64,000 bases of DNA from Ampullaceana balthica (taxonomy: Eukaryota; Mollusca; Gastropoda; Lymnaeidae): NCBI GenBank assembly GCA_944989445.1, contig CALYLW010001207.1:124001-188000 (forward strand). The letters run 5' to 3'. The notes beneath the pieces were generated by a model. It ran no database searches and was not told where the DNA came from. It worked only from the letters and a program-made list of their open reading frames with translations. The translations under genes were made by a program, and so were the position numbers. Positions 45,545 to 58,145 of this stretch are shown here, piece after piece; position 1 is the stretch's first letter; each line of letters starts with the position of its first letter.

Positions 45545-45840
45545 GCCTGATTCATGTATCAAAAACCTAAACTGAAATTATTTGCCTTTCTTTCCATAGC
45601 TATTGAACATTGGTTAGAATGAAGGTTATTATTACTGCCGTAAAAATATTTATTTTAAAAATTGTTTTAATTGTCTCTATAGGGCAATCTTATTCAATTA
45701 ATTGAATCAAGTTTATAAAATCAATTTCAAAAGTTATTCCGGCGGTTAGAAAGTTTTATTTTTTATCAGATTAATATATCTTTCATAGTTTATTTAAAGT
45801 TACTGTAATTTGCATGCTTCAGAGTAAGCTCAGCGCTAAG

Positions 45841-45955
45841 TTTAGTCATATTAGAACTAGATTAGCCAAACTGAAATTGAGTCATATTAGAACTACATTA
45901 GCCAAACTGAAATTGAGTCATATTAGAACTACATTAGCCAAACTAACTGAATTAA
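45841..45955. repeat. 36 bp minisatellite, ~3 units
   Basis: Unit GTCATATTAGAACTACATTA, GCCAAACTGAAATTGA. Confidence 0.95.
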
Positions 45956-46116
45956 CAAATAATTATTGACATACATTTACCAACGAAATATAACTTTTAA
46001 GGCAGTAAACATCCACTGCAAAGCGCGGGAACATATCATTAGTATATATAGAGATACATATTATATATACTTTTGCATCCTACTCTACATTTGGATTAGT
46101 AGATGGATAACATTTA

Positions 46117-46200
46117 AACAGGGTATGAGTGAGCCTGACAGGACGTAACAAAACAGTGAATGTTTCGACAAAGAGCCTTCTTTAACGAACACATCTATAA
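46117..46200 (-). repeat. GGCTCTTTGCC repeat, copy 3
   Basis: AAACAGGGTATGAGTGAGCC, TGACAGGACGTAACAAAACA and AAAGAGCCTTC match 7585 and 21672, with more substitutions in the hairpin. Confidence 0.6.
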
Positions 46201-46210
46201 GCCTGATTGC

Positions 46211-46365
46211 CAGGGCCGGATCAAGATTGCACTAGGCCCCTGGCTGCTTTTTCACCCTGGGCCCGATCCGGCCACCTTTATTTTACAATATTATAAGTTT
46301 GAAACCCATAAATCATTGGGGGCCCCTGGCTTTAGCCCAATCAGCACCCCCTTAATCCGCCATCG
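46211..46365. mobile_element. 155 bp hAT MITE with perfect 8 bp duplication
   Basis: Ends CAGGGCCGGATCAAG and CTTAATCCGCCATCG are imperfect inverted repeats. CTGATTGC flanks both sides (46203-46210, 46366-46373). It inserted immediately beside the GGCTCTTTGCC repeat. Confidence 0.88.
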
Positions 46366-46689
46366 CTGATTGCAGTCTCACCAACATTTTGTTTACATTT
46401 TGTAGATTATTCAAATTTGTTTTTGTGTGTACGTGTTTGTCATTAGAAAATGAAAATGAAGTGAGGAGTTTTTGATTATTATTGAAATGAAAATATAAAA
46501 CACAAATACATTCTCAAGTACATAAAAATGTATTAATAGGATTTTTTTTTGTTGTCATTAAAGAACAAATGCAATCTGTACATTAAATGGCTTTTTATTG
46601 TGATGTCTGACAGAGTTAATATATTTAATGATGCATATCTAATGTCTAGTTGTACAAACGACCGAACACTTAGCAAGATGCAAATATCT

Positions 46690-46750
46690 ATACATCTAAG
46701 TGGCATGCCACTTGACTTCGCTCCCTGTAATGAGGGATACTATGTCAAAA
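46690..46750 (-). repeat. Palindrome AAGTGGCATGCCACTT
   Basis: Followed by GACTTCGCTCCCTGTAATGA. Perfect 16 bp palindrome; family P/E end marker. 46374-46689 has nothing recognised. Confidence 0.75.
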
Positions 46751-46894
46751 AATCCCCTATTTCCTCAAACCCCTTGTGACTACTTAGTCTGTGACTTAAA
46801 AATTATTTTCTGCTTTTTCATGCGAGATTCTACATTCCTCACTGCAGCTGGGCCTCACCTTTTTAAAAAAGTTTTTTTTGTTCATTTTATTCAA

Positions 46895-47335
46895 CCTTGA
46901 TCTAGGGTTTTTTTTACCTTGTCTAGGTTTCTAGGTTTTTTATTTAAAAAATAGCCATAATCTAGTTGTTTTTTTTAAAGTAAATATTCGATGTGAAAGT
47001 ACCAAAATAATTAAATATGTTCAATTAATATCCTAAAAATTAGATTTTTCAAGAATAAGAAGTATTTTGCAACAGTATTTTTAGCCACTCTATGATGTTA
47101 CATTATTATATCTAAAGCTCTATGCTACTGAATTCGAAAGGTGGCGCCATCTGTCTGAAAAATTCTGGTACAAGATAAAACAACTTGAAGGAGCCAAAAT
47201 ATTTAATTTTATTAGACTTTTACAGCTCTACCATTTCCTTATGTCTGCGTTGAGAGAATATTCACTCAAGCATACACAGTATTAGAGTACAGACTATAGA
47301 TAATCTAATACAACACTCAAATAGACATAGTTATA
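46895..47335 (+). repeat. Family K copy 2 (uninserted allele of the MITE site)
   Basis: Co-linear with 36520-37390 and lacking the hAT MITE. Confidence 0.85.
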
Positions 47336-47654
47336 AAAACCCCTTTTCCTATCTCGTATGCATCAACAAACACATAAAAATTATCGTTTTTTCCGTCCAG
47401 AATTTGGAAGTGGAATAAATCAAACCAGGAAAACCAAATTTTAAAACTCATATAAAAATGCAAGACGAGACATAAACAACGGATAAAGGTAGGACTCAAT
47501 AGTCTCCTGTATAAAAGGACCGCCTGTAATAGATAAAATAAGATTGATTCCAAGAATGCTGATATGATTGCCATTTATAAGGAAGATGGCATACGTGATG
47601 AATAAAAACATATAAAAGTATATGCTACAAATACTTTTGTAGAACATACTAATA
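47336..47654. other. No gene recognised
   Basis: Two overlapping minus frames (47317-47574, 47441-47647) in different phases are F/L-rich and unsupported. Confidence 0.35.
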
Positions 47655-48020
47655 CCTCAGGGGCCGACCATAAATGACGACATGCGTCGGGGGGGGGGTG
47701 TCACACTTTTGTGAGATGTGTGACAATGGGGAGGGTTTTTTTTAATTAAGACTTGTGAAGTCACATAAAAAACTCGCAACTTTAAATGAAAGCTCCACTT
47801 AAATATTTGATTGCTTACAATTTATATAATGACAATTTAAATGGCTTCGCACGTGTAACGATATTAGACTGTAGCGTCACACTTAATATACACTTAAATG
47901 ACAATAAAATGATTTGAAACATGCTCATTTTCAAATAGGAAATAAAGGGGGGGGGGTTAAATAATTTTTTTCGGGGGGGGGGTGGGTAAGGTTGTGTGAA
48001 GCTTTGTGACGTCATATTTG
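47655..48020. mobile_element. GGGGCCGTCC-type element, decayed copy
   Basis: CAGGGGCCGACCATAAATGA, poly-G, GTCACACTTTTGTGAGATGT and AGTCACATAAAA, then GGGGGGGGGGTGGGTAAGG with GTGACGTCAT at the far end. Parallels 29456-30966 with most of the interior missing. Confidence 0.7.
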
Positions 48021-48650
48021 TTTATTTTTAGTGTGTCTAGGATTTTTCTTTCGGATCTAGGTCCTTTTCGACGTATTGGCCAGGTTTTTCCCACAAGTAT
48101 CACTTGCAGCACTGCATACACCTCTTGCAGTTAACTACTTATTCAAGTGGCTTGCTACTTGACTTCGCTCCCTTTAATGAGGGATAAAATGTTTTAAAAA
48201 ATGAGTTATTCTTAACCCTAACATAAGGCCAGTATTGATAACACCTGGGAAATTTCCAAAATCGTGGAAATTTTTTAGCCCGATTTATAGAAATGGGAAT
48301 TGGGGAATTTATAAGTATTTGGCCTTAAAAATGGGAATATTTGAGATTGTCAAATTTTTAAAAATAAATACACACTTGAATGACAATAACATAAAATCAT
48401 TTGAAACATGCTCATTCTAAAATAGGAAATACCTTCTTTAGGGTGGTGAGGGGGGTGGTGACGTCAAATTTGTTTATCTCTAGCGAATCTAGGTTTTTTA
48501 TATCGGATCTAGTTGTTTTTTTAGGCGTGTTGGCTAGATTTTTACGCGCTTCGCCAACAGGATTTAATGCATGTGGGAATTTTGAGTTTAATCTGGGAAA
48601 TTTTTTTTACTCTTGCCTGGGAAAAGTTGGCACCTTGAGTTAGCAGCACT
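48021..48650. repeat. Family K fragments and a palindrome fragment
   Basis: TCTAGGATTTTTCTTTCGGA TCTAGG (48035-48062) and TCTAGGTTTTTTATATCGGA TC (48488-48509) are family K pieces; CAAGTGGCTTGCTACTTG with GACTTCGCTCCCTTTAATGA lies at 48145. Small frames are unsupported. Confidence 0.55.
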
Positions 48651-49830
48651 GGCTGTGGTGATTATTCTGTGCTTGCACTTGAACACAAGTAATAAAAACT
48701 TGAATGAATATATTAAAACACAGTTTCCAACTAAGAATTTCCTATTGTTTAAGCAAGGGAAATCATTCTAGAGTCTTACCAAGAATGTGTCAATATAATG
48801 CGCAACGCGTCACAGTCTAACATTCGCATTCACAGGGCAGGAAAACTCCAATAACAATAATTCTAGATTACATTAAAAGTAATTTCAAATCAATAATTCT
48901 GAAACTAATAAAAAAAAACTTTGCTATCTACAACTTGCAGCTAAAATTACGGGATTCGAAAAAAAAGAGATTTTTCAAAGAATCCTCCTCCAACATTGTT
49001 CTAAATATTATTAAATATCGTTTAGCGTTTGTTGCGACCCGATATATGTTATGGTTGGCGAGAAATTGATAAAATACTGATATTTTTTCGGTTTTTTTTC
49101 CCCCGGAAATCCAGTAAATCTTTTAGGTATTCTTTTGGCCGTATACAATATGCACTGCACATCATTGGGAGGTTCTTAACATATTTTCAAAAGACCCGAA
49201 CCCTCTATCTGGTATGGTTCAGGAGGAGTGACTGTTCAAAGCTCGAAAAGACTGGCCAGACATTTCGAATCTATAAACGCAATTCCCAAGGGAAATTGAG
49301 TTAAAAATCCAAAATCCAATCGTGTGTTTTCAGTTTCAAAATTATTTCAAATCGTTGATTAAATCTGAGTGGGAAGCATCCAACTGCTGACAATAAAAAG
49401 TATGTCTTCATATCTTACTTCTGCTTCTGATAAATTTTGGAGCTCACTGAATTCTCTTCGTCTAAAATTTTAATTGTACTGTAGAATTTTCGTCACACAA
49501 GCAGAAATGACAGATTTTTTTTTCTTTTAAATTCAATTCATCAACTTGAAGCTGAAAATAAATTTATTTAAATTTTGAGTTTATCTGTCAGGTAAGACAG
49601 GTAAGTTTTAGATTGCATTTAATTGGATCATTAAGAATCATTTATAACTCTCAAGAAATCGAAAACTGAGTTAAACAGTTTATAAAACATTTTTAAACAG
49701 ACACTCTTGACAACAGACGAACTTCTGTATGAAGATGCACAATTAAATTCGTTATCCTCTTAAATACAAAACTGTGTAAATAATGTGTCAGTCAATGATC
49801 TGCTTTTTCATTCAGTAGATAGATTTTAAT
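48651..49830. other. AT-rich, nothing recognised
   Basis: The 91-codon frame at 49029-49304 has no domain I recognise and no splice or repeat context to support it. Confidence 0.35.
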
Positions 49831-50403
49831 TACCATATATATTCGTTCTATAGCCCGTTCGTTCATTAGCCGACACTTTTGGAAGGAAAAAGTATTAAAA
49901 GTGTATAACCCGATCGCAAGCCGACCCCCAAAAATAATAGGACAGCTTTTAAAAAAATGGTACACGTTTTTTTAAAACTACAAGCTAAATCGGTCATTAT
50001 GATTGTTTACTCTGTACTGCCTATCTTTGTCTTTCTGCTCTTTGTTAAGCAAGAGTTACCGGTATTTTAAAAAAAATAGTTGGTAAACAGTGACGAAAGT
50101 GCGTACATTAAAATACATGGTTGAAAACAAAATTGTACAACAATTTATTAAAATGTTCACAAAAATAAATGAAATGATTAAATAAGGTAAGTGCTGATTT
50201 TTAATAATATAATTATAGCTTCTGATAGAGCAGTCGAATCTTGTAGATTGTAGAAAAGGACATAGATAATCTACAATAACAACACCGATATTCAATATCC
50301 ATGCAGAAATCACCTATGACGCGCTCATAAGCCGACATCCCCCCCCCACACTTTTTCCATTAGATTTTTTTTTAAGTCGGCTTGCGAACGAGTATATACG
50401 GTA
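49831..50403. mobile_element. MITE with TACCRTATATAYTCGTTC ends
   Basis: Left TACCATATATATTCGTTC, right GAACGAGTATATACGGTA, inverted. Subterminal AGCCGACAC / AAGTCGGCTTGCGAACG also invert. The TA at each end may be the target duplication (Tc1/mariner-like). 573 bp, non-coding. Confidence 0.8.
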
Positions 50404-50795
50404 AATATTTTAATGACTTATGTAGGTATGCACTTAAATGTGTGGCAACTAGATGCTGACGATGGATGATACAGTGTACTGTGAATGAATCCGGCACCTT
50501 ATGTGTTTAATATACAAGAAAACCCTTGTAGCGCCCTATTATCGATGGAGCATCATCTGTGACTAATGATAGGATGTTACGTAGATGATTTTCTTTATTA
50601 AAAAAAACAACTCATCCAATAAATGAAATTTTGATTCTCTTTTAGTATTCAGTTTGTATAAAGTGGACAAATAAATATGCTTTGAAAATTTAGGTGTTTT
50701 TTTCCTTTGTTAACCGTACATATGCTAAAATAGTATTGTCAAATTTCCTGGCAAAGATTACTCATCTAACTAAATAGAAAATGAGATGTTATTAA

Positions 50796-53239
50796 CCCTC
50801 TATTACACAATGTGACCATTTGGTAACAAAGCGAAATAATAATTATTTCACTAATGCTTGATTAGTTTTTAATTTTTCAGACTGGTTCCCCTTTTATTTT
50901 ATCATGTTTTGAACTTTTATACCGGAGAACTCTTCACTTAGACCATTTCGTATTTTTGTAAGAGCAACTTTTAGTTGGTCACAGTGGGCTACACTTGTGT
51001 CTACCGAATCTAGTAAGTACAAGTGTTCGTTTTTTATCGCATAATGAAAGTTTCTGTTCGAAAAAATATTAAATGGTAACATTAATGTTTATACAATAAT
51101 TATGTGAGCTTATGTTTGATATTTGTCATCAACGTTTGATAAAATTTGAAAAAAATGGTATGTGACCATTTGGTAACAGTGCGTCTATGTGGTTATTTTT
51201 TTGGGGTGGTTTTTCTTGTTGGAAAATGACAACATACTAAAGCTAACATTTTATAAGCGATATAAATAGTGTTTTATTTATAGAATATTTATAAATATCA
51301 AATATTTATGTTAGCCTTTTATACTTTTATAAAATTAACAAGTTTTACAATCTTTAATGTTAAATTAAAAATAATTTTAAAATTCTTTTTTATAAATAGA
51401 ATTATAAATAGAATTAGACATATGGATGATAATCAATGATATACAACATATATATTTTGTACATTTTCTATTTGTTTGTTTTTTTCCTCTCAAGAATTCA
51501 AATACCAAAGTCTTGTATCCATCAAGGTTTCTTGGAAAAAATAAAGATGTACATGTTTGTGCCATTCCTGAGGACCCAGATGATAATGAACTATCTTAGG
51601 AAGATGACTATGATGTAGATGAAACTTTTAATCCAGAATCAGAGCACAACAGAGATTCAGGTAAATTTACATAATTTTTAAAAATAAAATATTATGTCTT
51701 ATATCTTTTGAAAGAATAATTAAATATCATTCAATACAATTGTTGACGTAAACACTAAAAAAATAATAATTCAATTTGTCCTTTTCAGACTCAACAACAC
51801 CAGTCTCTGAGAGGGATATGAATGAAGAACCTGGTAATTTTTAGGTACTGCAGTCCAACCACAGGCAAAAGTATCAAATGGACATTTTGTTAGCAGCAGA
51901 ATTCTTTCCTCAAGATCCTGTTTTTGTTTTTTTTTATCGCTGTTGCAAAAGAGCATCAAAATCCTATAGACTACTTTAGGGAAATTATTGATGAATAAAT
52001 AATGGATAATTTTGTAATACAATCAAACATTTACAGAGCTCAGACAAATATGAACCAATATTTGGATGCTAATGAACTGGAGCAGTTTACTGGAGTTTAT
52101 TTATGATGAGCATCATAGTTCAAATGCCAAAAGCAGTTGTTACTGGGGAATTGATACTCGTTATGACAAGGTGGCTAATAAAAATATATCTATAACAATA
52201 TAACCCCAACAGTTTAAAAAGTGTGTGTGTTGTTCTATTACTGGAGTGATTCATAACTTTGAATGATACTTCTGTAAAATTCTGCCGTGTAAAATAGAAT
52301 TGGTTATAGGAGCTTCTGGAAACATTGTGCTCCGTCTAGTTATCAATGTTACCAGTAAGAAATAAACAACACTCAATGATTGTTTTCAAGTGGATATTAT
52401 GAATATGGCAGTAGTTTAGGCATGACTGATCTATAGGAATGCCTGTAGTAATGCAGATTGGGACCAAACAAATATCCTTTCTCTACTTGATTTCAAGACA
52501 GATCGCAATATGCCTAATGAAAAAAGGTAAAGTAGGGTTTAGAAAATGTGCTCATCATAGAGCCAAAGAAATGACAGATCCTACAGCAGCTGTTTAACAA
52601 ATACCAGTAAGACCTGACTATGTTGGTCATTTTCCTGAGCCAATTTACAAAAAAGAAAGATGCAAGAGATCAAATTGCAGGGAATTTTTTTAAAATGAAA
52701 TGTGTAAAAATTAGTAACATGTACTTATGTACTATTTAACTTTTCAAGACGCACAAGTCAAACAGTTTCAGTAGACTCAAACTAGATTTGTATGTAGGTG
52801 TATAAATTTTTACTGGCCTTTATGAAGGTATTTTATTAAAAAATATTATTAGATTTTCCTTTATTTTGTTTTTATTTATGTTGTAAAATAATGATTTTTG
52901 TTATCCTTACTATTATTTTCATGAATTATTGGAGCAGTATATTCAACATATAAACATGTAATTGTAATCAAATTAATGTTTACACTTATTGGTGTTCACA
53001 ATTAAATCATCATCTTTTAAAATTATTATAGTTGTCATGTTCCTATATATTCTGTTTTACTCTTTTTTTTTAAAAACTTTTAGACGCACTGTTACCATAT
53101 GGTAACATACCAATAAAATCACAATTTTATAAAAATAGTATATTTTGCTTCCATATTATGTTTATATATGTCCAATAGACATATAATATCCAATCAAATA
53201 TTTTTTTCCCATGAAAACCTAAAAGTGCGTAATAGAGGG
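50796..53239 (+). mobile_element. Full-length decayed piggyBac transposon
   Basis: Ends CCCTCTATTACACAATGT and AAAAGTGCGTAATAGAGGG are inverted repeats. TTAA precedes the left end (50792-50795); after the right end stands TAAT, explained by loss of one T from TTAA. Subterminal TGGTAACAGTGCGTCTA (51171-51187) and TAGACGCACTGTTACCA (53082-53098) are inverted. 2,444 bp, the usual size range for piggyBac. Confidence 0.85.
51480..52730 (+). pseudogene. piggyBac transposase remnant
   Basis: Scattered frames give the family's landmarks in order: an acidic start (PEDPDDNEL, EDDYDVDETFNPESEHNRDS, 51560-51660), then SSCYWGIDTRYDKVANKN (~52130), GASGNIVLRLV (~52310), LIYRNACSNADWDQTNILSL then LDFKTD (~52430-52500), and a C-terminal cysteine-rich tail (ERCKRSNCREFF, ~52650). 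Stops and frameshifts separate nearly all of these. 51660-51780 looks like a short intron or AT insertion. No expressed protein is possible as written. Confidence 0.82.
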
Positions 53240-53869
53240 TAATATAGCTGCACAATGAACCTACAACATCTTTAGCAATTTCATCAAATTCTTCTTTGCA
53301 GTGCTATTTTTCTGAACCACATTTTCTTGATATTATCAGGTGCTGGCTTGTGTAGCTCAGTGCGTATTACTTCACTTACTACCGGTATAATTAGTTTTCA
53401 ACTAATAGTATGAGGTTTTTTTCTGTTTCTTATGAAGCCAGCAAGCCATAGCCATCTTGTGTGTTGCGGTTGCAAATATTTTTGTCAAAGTCAGTTGGTT
53501 AATTATTTTTATCTTTCAGAATTCGAAAAGAGGATAAATCCTTTTCTTTTTTATCATCATAAATTTTAGTCAACGTTCATGTAGCTTAGAATGCTTAATA
53601 GCTTCGCGAATACATACATCTAATTTTCTAAATACTTTCTTCTTTATTTGATGCTATCACCACCTCTTTAAAGTTATTCTCCGCACCCAACCCCCCCTTT
53701 TATTTTAAAACTACATCACCGCACCCCATGGATTGCTGCAGCGCCCACCACTATGCTAAGCCATAAAGGAACAAAATGAACTAGCCACAAGAAATTGTTT
53801 AAATCGAGCTCCTTCTATACTGCTGGTAGAAAGAAGAAAGAAATTCATTGAAATTATTATCCCTTATTA
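53240..53869. other. No gene recognised
   Basis: AT-rich flank of the piggyBac copy, with a C-run near 53686-53697. Confidence 0.4.
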
Positions 53870-54370
53870 CAGGGATCGAAGACAAGTGGCTTGCCACTTA
53901 AATAAACAGAATTCCATCTTCAAATCATTCACCTCTGCTTTTCATCAATTAGACAAAGCAAATGATGATGTGAAATTCATTATATTTATAGCTGTCTTAA
54001 TTTTAGGAAAGTAGGTTTCTAAAAATATTTTTTTCCTTCAAATACTAAAATTCTATAGATGATAGTAATGTACCTGCAATACAAAGTGTAGGCAATATAA
54101 TTAAGTAATACTTTGTCGTACGGATAGATTGCAATTAAAACGAAGTTAAAGAAAATAATATTATGTTCTTCTCATTAACACTGCCGCTTAAGTTGTCTCA
54201 ATTACAATCTCATATAAGTAAGTTTATACCGGTGCTTTTTAGCGCGGCGTGTATGGAAAATACAGATTCATTTGACGTCAGATATTACAAAAGGTCAAAT
54301 TTTAATTTGTAAATTGTTCCTTGTGTGTTTTATGTGAGTTCAAACTTGTGTTAATGATTTCATTTCCATT
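53870..54370 (+). repeat. Family P copy
   Basis: GACAAGTGGCTTGCCACTTA, then GCCGCTTAAGTTGTCTCAAT, GGTGCTTTTTAGCGCGGCGT and CATTTCCATTTAAATATGC. Parallels 56960-57500. Confidence 0.8.
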
Positions 54371-54855
54371 TAAATATGCTGTATGTATTTTTTTCGAATG
54401 TCTTATTGAATTTACTGACTAAACAACATAACAATAAAACAACATTATCAAACTAAAATACAACACTAAGAATCAGGAAACTCTAACAAACTGAGAGACA
54501 ACACTTACAATCAAACAACTCTTACAGACTGACAGACAATAGTAACAAACAGACAACTTTTACACACAGACAATTCAAACATCTCTACAATGTAGGGATT
54601 ACAAAAAATGAGAATATGTTGACATTAAACAACCTTAACAATAAGAACAAACTTATAGACATACAACACAAACCAACTTAAACACAGACAACCCAAACAT
54701 ATCTTGCAAACTGATAGACCACACTAATATTAACAAATGTAACAGACAGAAAAAACTTACAGACAGATAACTGTTTAATACTGACAACTCTTACAATTAG
54801 AAATTTAGGACAGACAACACTAACATATCCATTAGTTTCTGACATGAAAGCGGGA

Positions 54856-55125
54856 ATTGATAACAGACAGAGATAACCCATATCACCTGTGATAACATAC
54901 AGTGATAACCCATATCACCTGTGATAACAGACAGTGATAACCCATGTCACCTGTGATAACAGACAGAGATAACCCATATCACCTGTGATCACAGACAGAG
55001 ATAACCCATATCACCTGTGATAACAGACAGAGATAACCCATATCACCTGTGATAACAGACAGAGATAACTCATATCACCTGTGATAACAGACAGAGATAA
55101 CCCATATCACCAGTGACGAAAATTA
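54856..55125. repeat. 32 bp minisatellite, ~8 units, inverted
   Basis: Unit ACAGACAGAGATAACCCATA, TCACCTGTGATA, the complement of the 40.6-41.0 kb array. Confidence 0.97.
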
Positions 55126-55410
55126 CGTGACTCTTAAGCCTCGTGTTAAATTTCCTGCTCTGTGACCCCTACATTAAAAACAAGGGAGATAATAAACATG
55201 GTTAAACTCCACCCTTCCCCTAATTTATTTAGGTCGGATTGTGTGAGAGAAACTTTTCGATGTTATACCTAGGGGGCAGAAGTGGACTAGCAGTGTTGAC
55301 TGAAACCAAATGAAATTAGATAATGGCCAATCAGCGTTCATTGACAATAACTTATAAAAGTTGGTAGATGAAAAAAATTGTTCTCTTTTGGACAAGTCCT
55401 GCCCTGGAGT

Positions 55411-55658
55411 TTTAGTCACCAACAGCGATCTTACGTTTTTGGTCACCAACAGCGATCTTACGTTTTGGGTCACCAACAGCGATCTTACGTTTTTGGTCAC
55501 CAACAGCGATCTAACGTTTTTGGTCACCAACAGCGATTTTACGTTTTTGGTCACAAACAGCGGTCTTACGTTTTTGGTCACCAACAGCGATCTGACGTTT
55601 TTGGTCACCAACAGCGCTCTTACGTTTTTGGTCACCAACAGCGAACTTCTTACGGGAA
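55411..55658. repeat. 27 bp minisatellite, nine units
   Basis: Unit GGTCACCAACAGCGATCTTA, CGTTTTT. Because 27 is a multiple of three, every stop-free phase stays open, giving spurious 90-154 codon repeat proteins on both strands. Confidence 0.97.
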
Positions 55659-55786
55659 AGATAACCCCACACTTTCACGAGACAAAATAGTGGCAGTTCG
55701 ATTTCTACATGGTATTTGGCTTCACTTGTTTTTTTATAACATCTACCAGCAGTCCATCCCTGTTTACAGTCACTGTTCACTGCGTG

Positions 55787-58145
55787 ACCACTGGGCGCCC
55801 ATCCATTACGTCAGTACTGTTACATTTCCGTATTGGAACTAAGCCCCTGTGACCATTGGACACCCATCCATCACGCCTGTATATTGGCTAGTAGGGATTA
55901 AGGATGGATTATTTATGGTTAGGGATTTAGTAGATGTTCAATTTATTTTAAAGTCCTATTGGCTCTTTATGACAGACTCATTTGACCCACTTTGCTGTTG
56001 GTTACAGTATTATTGTAATTTGTTGTTGGTAACAGTACTATTGTAATTTGTTGTTGGTAACAGTATTATTGTAATTTGTTGTTGGTAAACATTAACAAAA
56101 AATGTTAATACTTTTTTCCCCAAATGGCAGTGAGAGAGAAAATAACGAGAAGTACAAACTGAGGGGGAGGGCTGAACACAGAGAGAACATATTAGAAAAA
56201 AAGGGAGTGGTGAACACAGACAGGTCACAGCAGAAAGAGAGGAACGGGTGAACACAGAGAGGACAGAGTAGAAAGAGATTGAAGGATGAACACAGTGAGA
56301 ACACAGTAGAAAGAGAGGGGATGGTGAACACAGAGATTTCACAGTAAAAAGAGGGGAAGGGTGAACACAGAGAGGACGGTAGAAGGAGAGGGATTGGTAA
56401 TCACAGAGATTTCATAATAGAAAGAGAGGGAGGGATGAACACAGAGAGGACACAGTGAAAAGAGAGTGACATTAAAACGTGGATATTGCTGACGCCCTTT
56501 CGTTGCTGAAGATTATTGCGTATTACGTTCTTGTGAGAACTGCCAACTCTGAGTTTATACCCGCGACTCTCTGTACTCAAGCAGAGCACGATTGCCGCTA
56601 GACAACTGTGTCCCCTTATTTATATATCATAAACACATATAAAGAAAAATTCACAATATATAAGGAGTTGTAACTGATATTTGTTCATACACTTACACTT
56701 CTACATTTATATAATTGTCGTTTATACTATAGACTTAAATTTACAAGAAACTAATTATCGTTTGAATGGTCCAAGGGAGGTAAGGCTACACCATACGCTA
56801 ACCGTTAGTAACTAAGCCATAAAGGACAAATATACTGAAATGCAGATTTGACATTTATATATATAATGAAAAAGATGAACTAGTGACACGAATTGTTTAA
56901 ATAAATCGAACTAAGTCTATACTGGTGGTCGGTAAATACTTGCAATTTATTAAAATGTTTTCCCTTTATTAAAGGAATGGAAGTCAAGTGGATTGCCATT
57001 CGGATAAACATCTTATATGTATACCGTGTAGTAAGTACGTGTCAACAATTACGCATGGCAATGCATGACAGTAAATGTATTAAATATATAGTTTTCTTAA
57101 TTTGAAATAACTAGGATTCTGTTCATATGTTTTTTTCTTTGACATAAATAATTTGATACAGACTATTTAGTTGATTGCAATACAAAGTGTAAGCAATACA
57201 AATTAATAATACAATGTCGCACAGACTTTCTAGTTGCAATTTAATGGAAGTGAAGGTTAATAATATTTCGATCTTCTCATTAATCTTGCCGCTTAAGTTG
57301 TCTCAATTACCACCTCAAATTCAGTAGGTCGATTGTGGTGCCTTTTGGTGCGGTGTTCATAGAAAATAAAATGTGATGCACGTCACATATTACAATAATA
57401 AGTAGTTTAATATGTAAATTTCCCTTCATATGTACATCAGAATTCAAACTTTGAAGAAAGATTTCATTTCCATTTGCATATGCTAAAGGAGTTTGTCTAA
57501 TGTGATATAGAATGTTCAGGCAAAAACTAAAAACAATCAAACAATATCAAACTATTAGACATCATTAACAATCAGACAACTCAAAAAAACCGAGAATCTA
57601 CACTTGCAATAAAAATCTCTCATAGGCAGACGGATAGCAACAACAAATAGGCAAATGTTACATTCAGACAATACTGACACTCAGACATATATTTTATTTT
57701 TGAAATACAAACCGTCAGAAAAATCTAATAGACAGACAACCCTACAAATCATACATAATCTTACATAATGACAGACAACATTAACAATCGATCAACTCTT
57801 ACAAACTGACGGACAACAATAACATTAGTAAATGTAACAGACTGACAAGTCTTACCTACAGACAACTCTTACAAAATTACTGACGCCAATAACCATCAGA
57901 CAACTCTTACAGACAGACAATGAGGACAGACAACACTAACTTATCCATTGGTTTCTGACATGAAACCCAGAATTGATAACAATGGTAAAATTGACTTTGG
58001 ACGATGTATACGCTTAACAATTTGCTTATTTCCTTTGATATAGAAATCGTGTGAATCCAGAAGAAAGGTCTAATATGGGGGAGCAGCCATTACCATTTCT
58101 AAAAGTTTTATTTGTGTTGCTTTTTTAATAATAATTTTTTTTTAC
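55787..58145. repeat. 2,359 bp tandem duplication, copy A
   Basis: Bounded by ACCAC (55787-55791 and 58146-58150). Contains the end of element Q, a 28 bp repeat of three units (~55995-56090, GTTGTTGGTAACAGTATTAT), a GAACACAGAGAGGACA-type ~36 bp array (56170-56470), family P (56960-57500) and the AACAATCAGACAACTC repeats (57540-57930). Small frames within it are identical in copy B and are repeat-derived. No gene recognised. Confidence 0.95.

Larger units (their letters stand above)
54371..55860 (-). repeat. Element Q, inverted copy
   Basis: 54400-54850 has degenerate AACAATCAGACAACTC-type repeats; 54856-55125 the 32 bp minisatellite; 55130-55860 unique Q sequence (TAAATTTCCTGCTCTGTGAC, AATCAGCGTTCATTGACAAT) inverse to 39750-40560. 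In this copy the single 27 bp segment of 40245 is expanded to nine units. Confidence 0.85.

Noticed and set aside
55225..55842. Long repeat proteins on both strands (VTKNVRSLL and TFLVTNSDL types)
   Set aside because: They follow the 27 bp unit, a multiple of three, so open frames arise on both strands without selection.
56010..56342. 110-codon minus frame in each tandem copy
   Set aside because: Runs through the GAACACAGAGAG and 28 bp repeats; C/S/F-rich low complexity; preserved between copies only because the whole 2,359 bp is duplicated.
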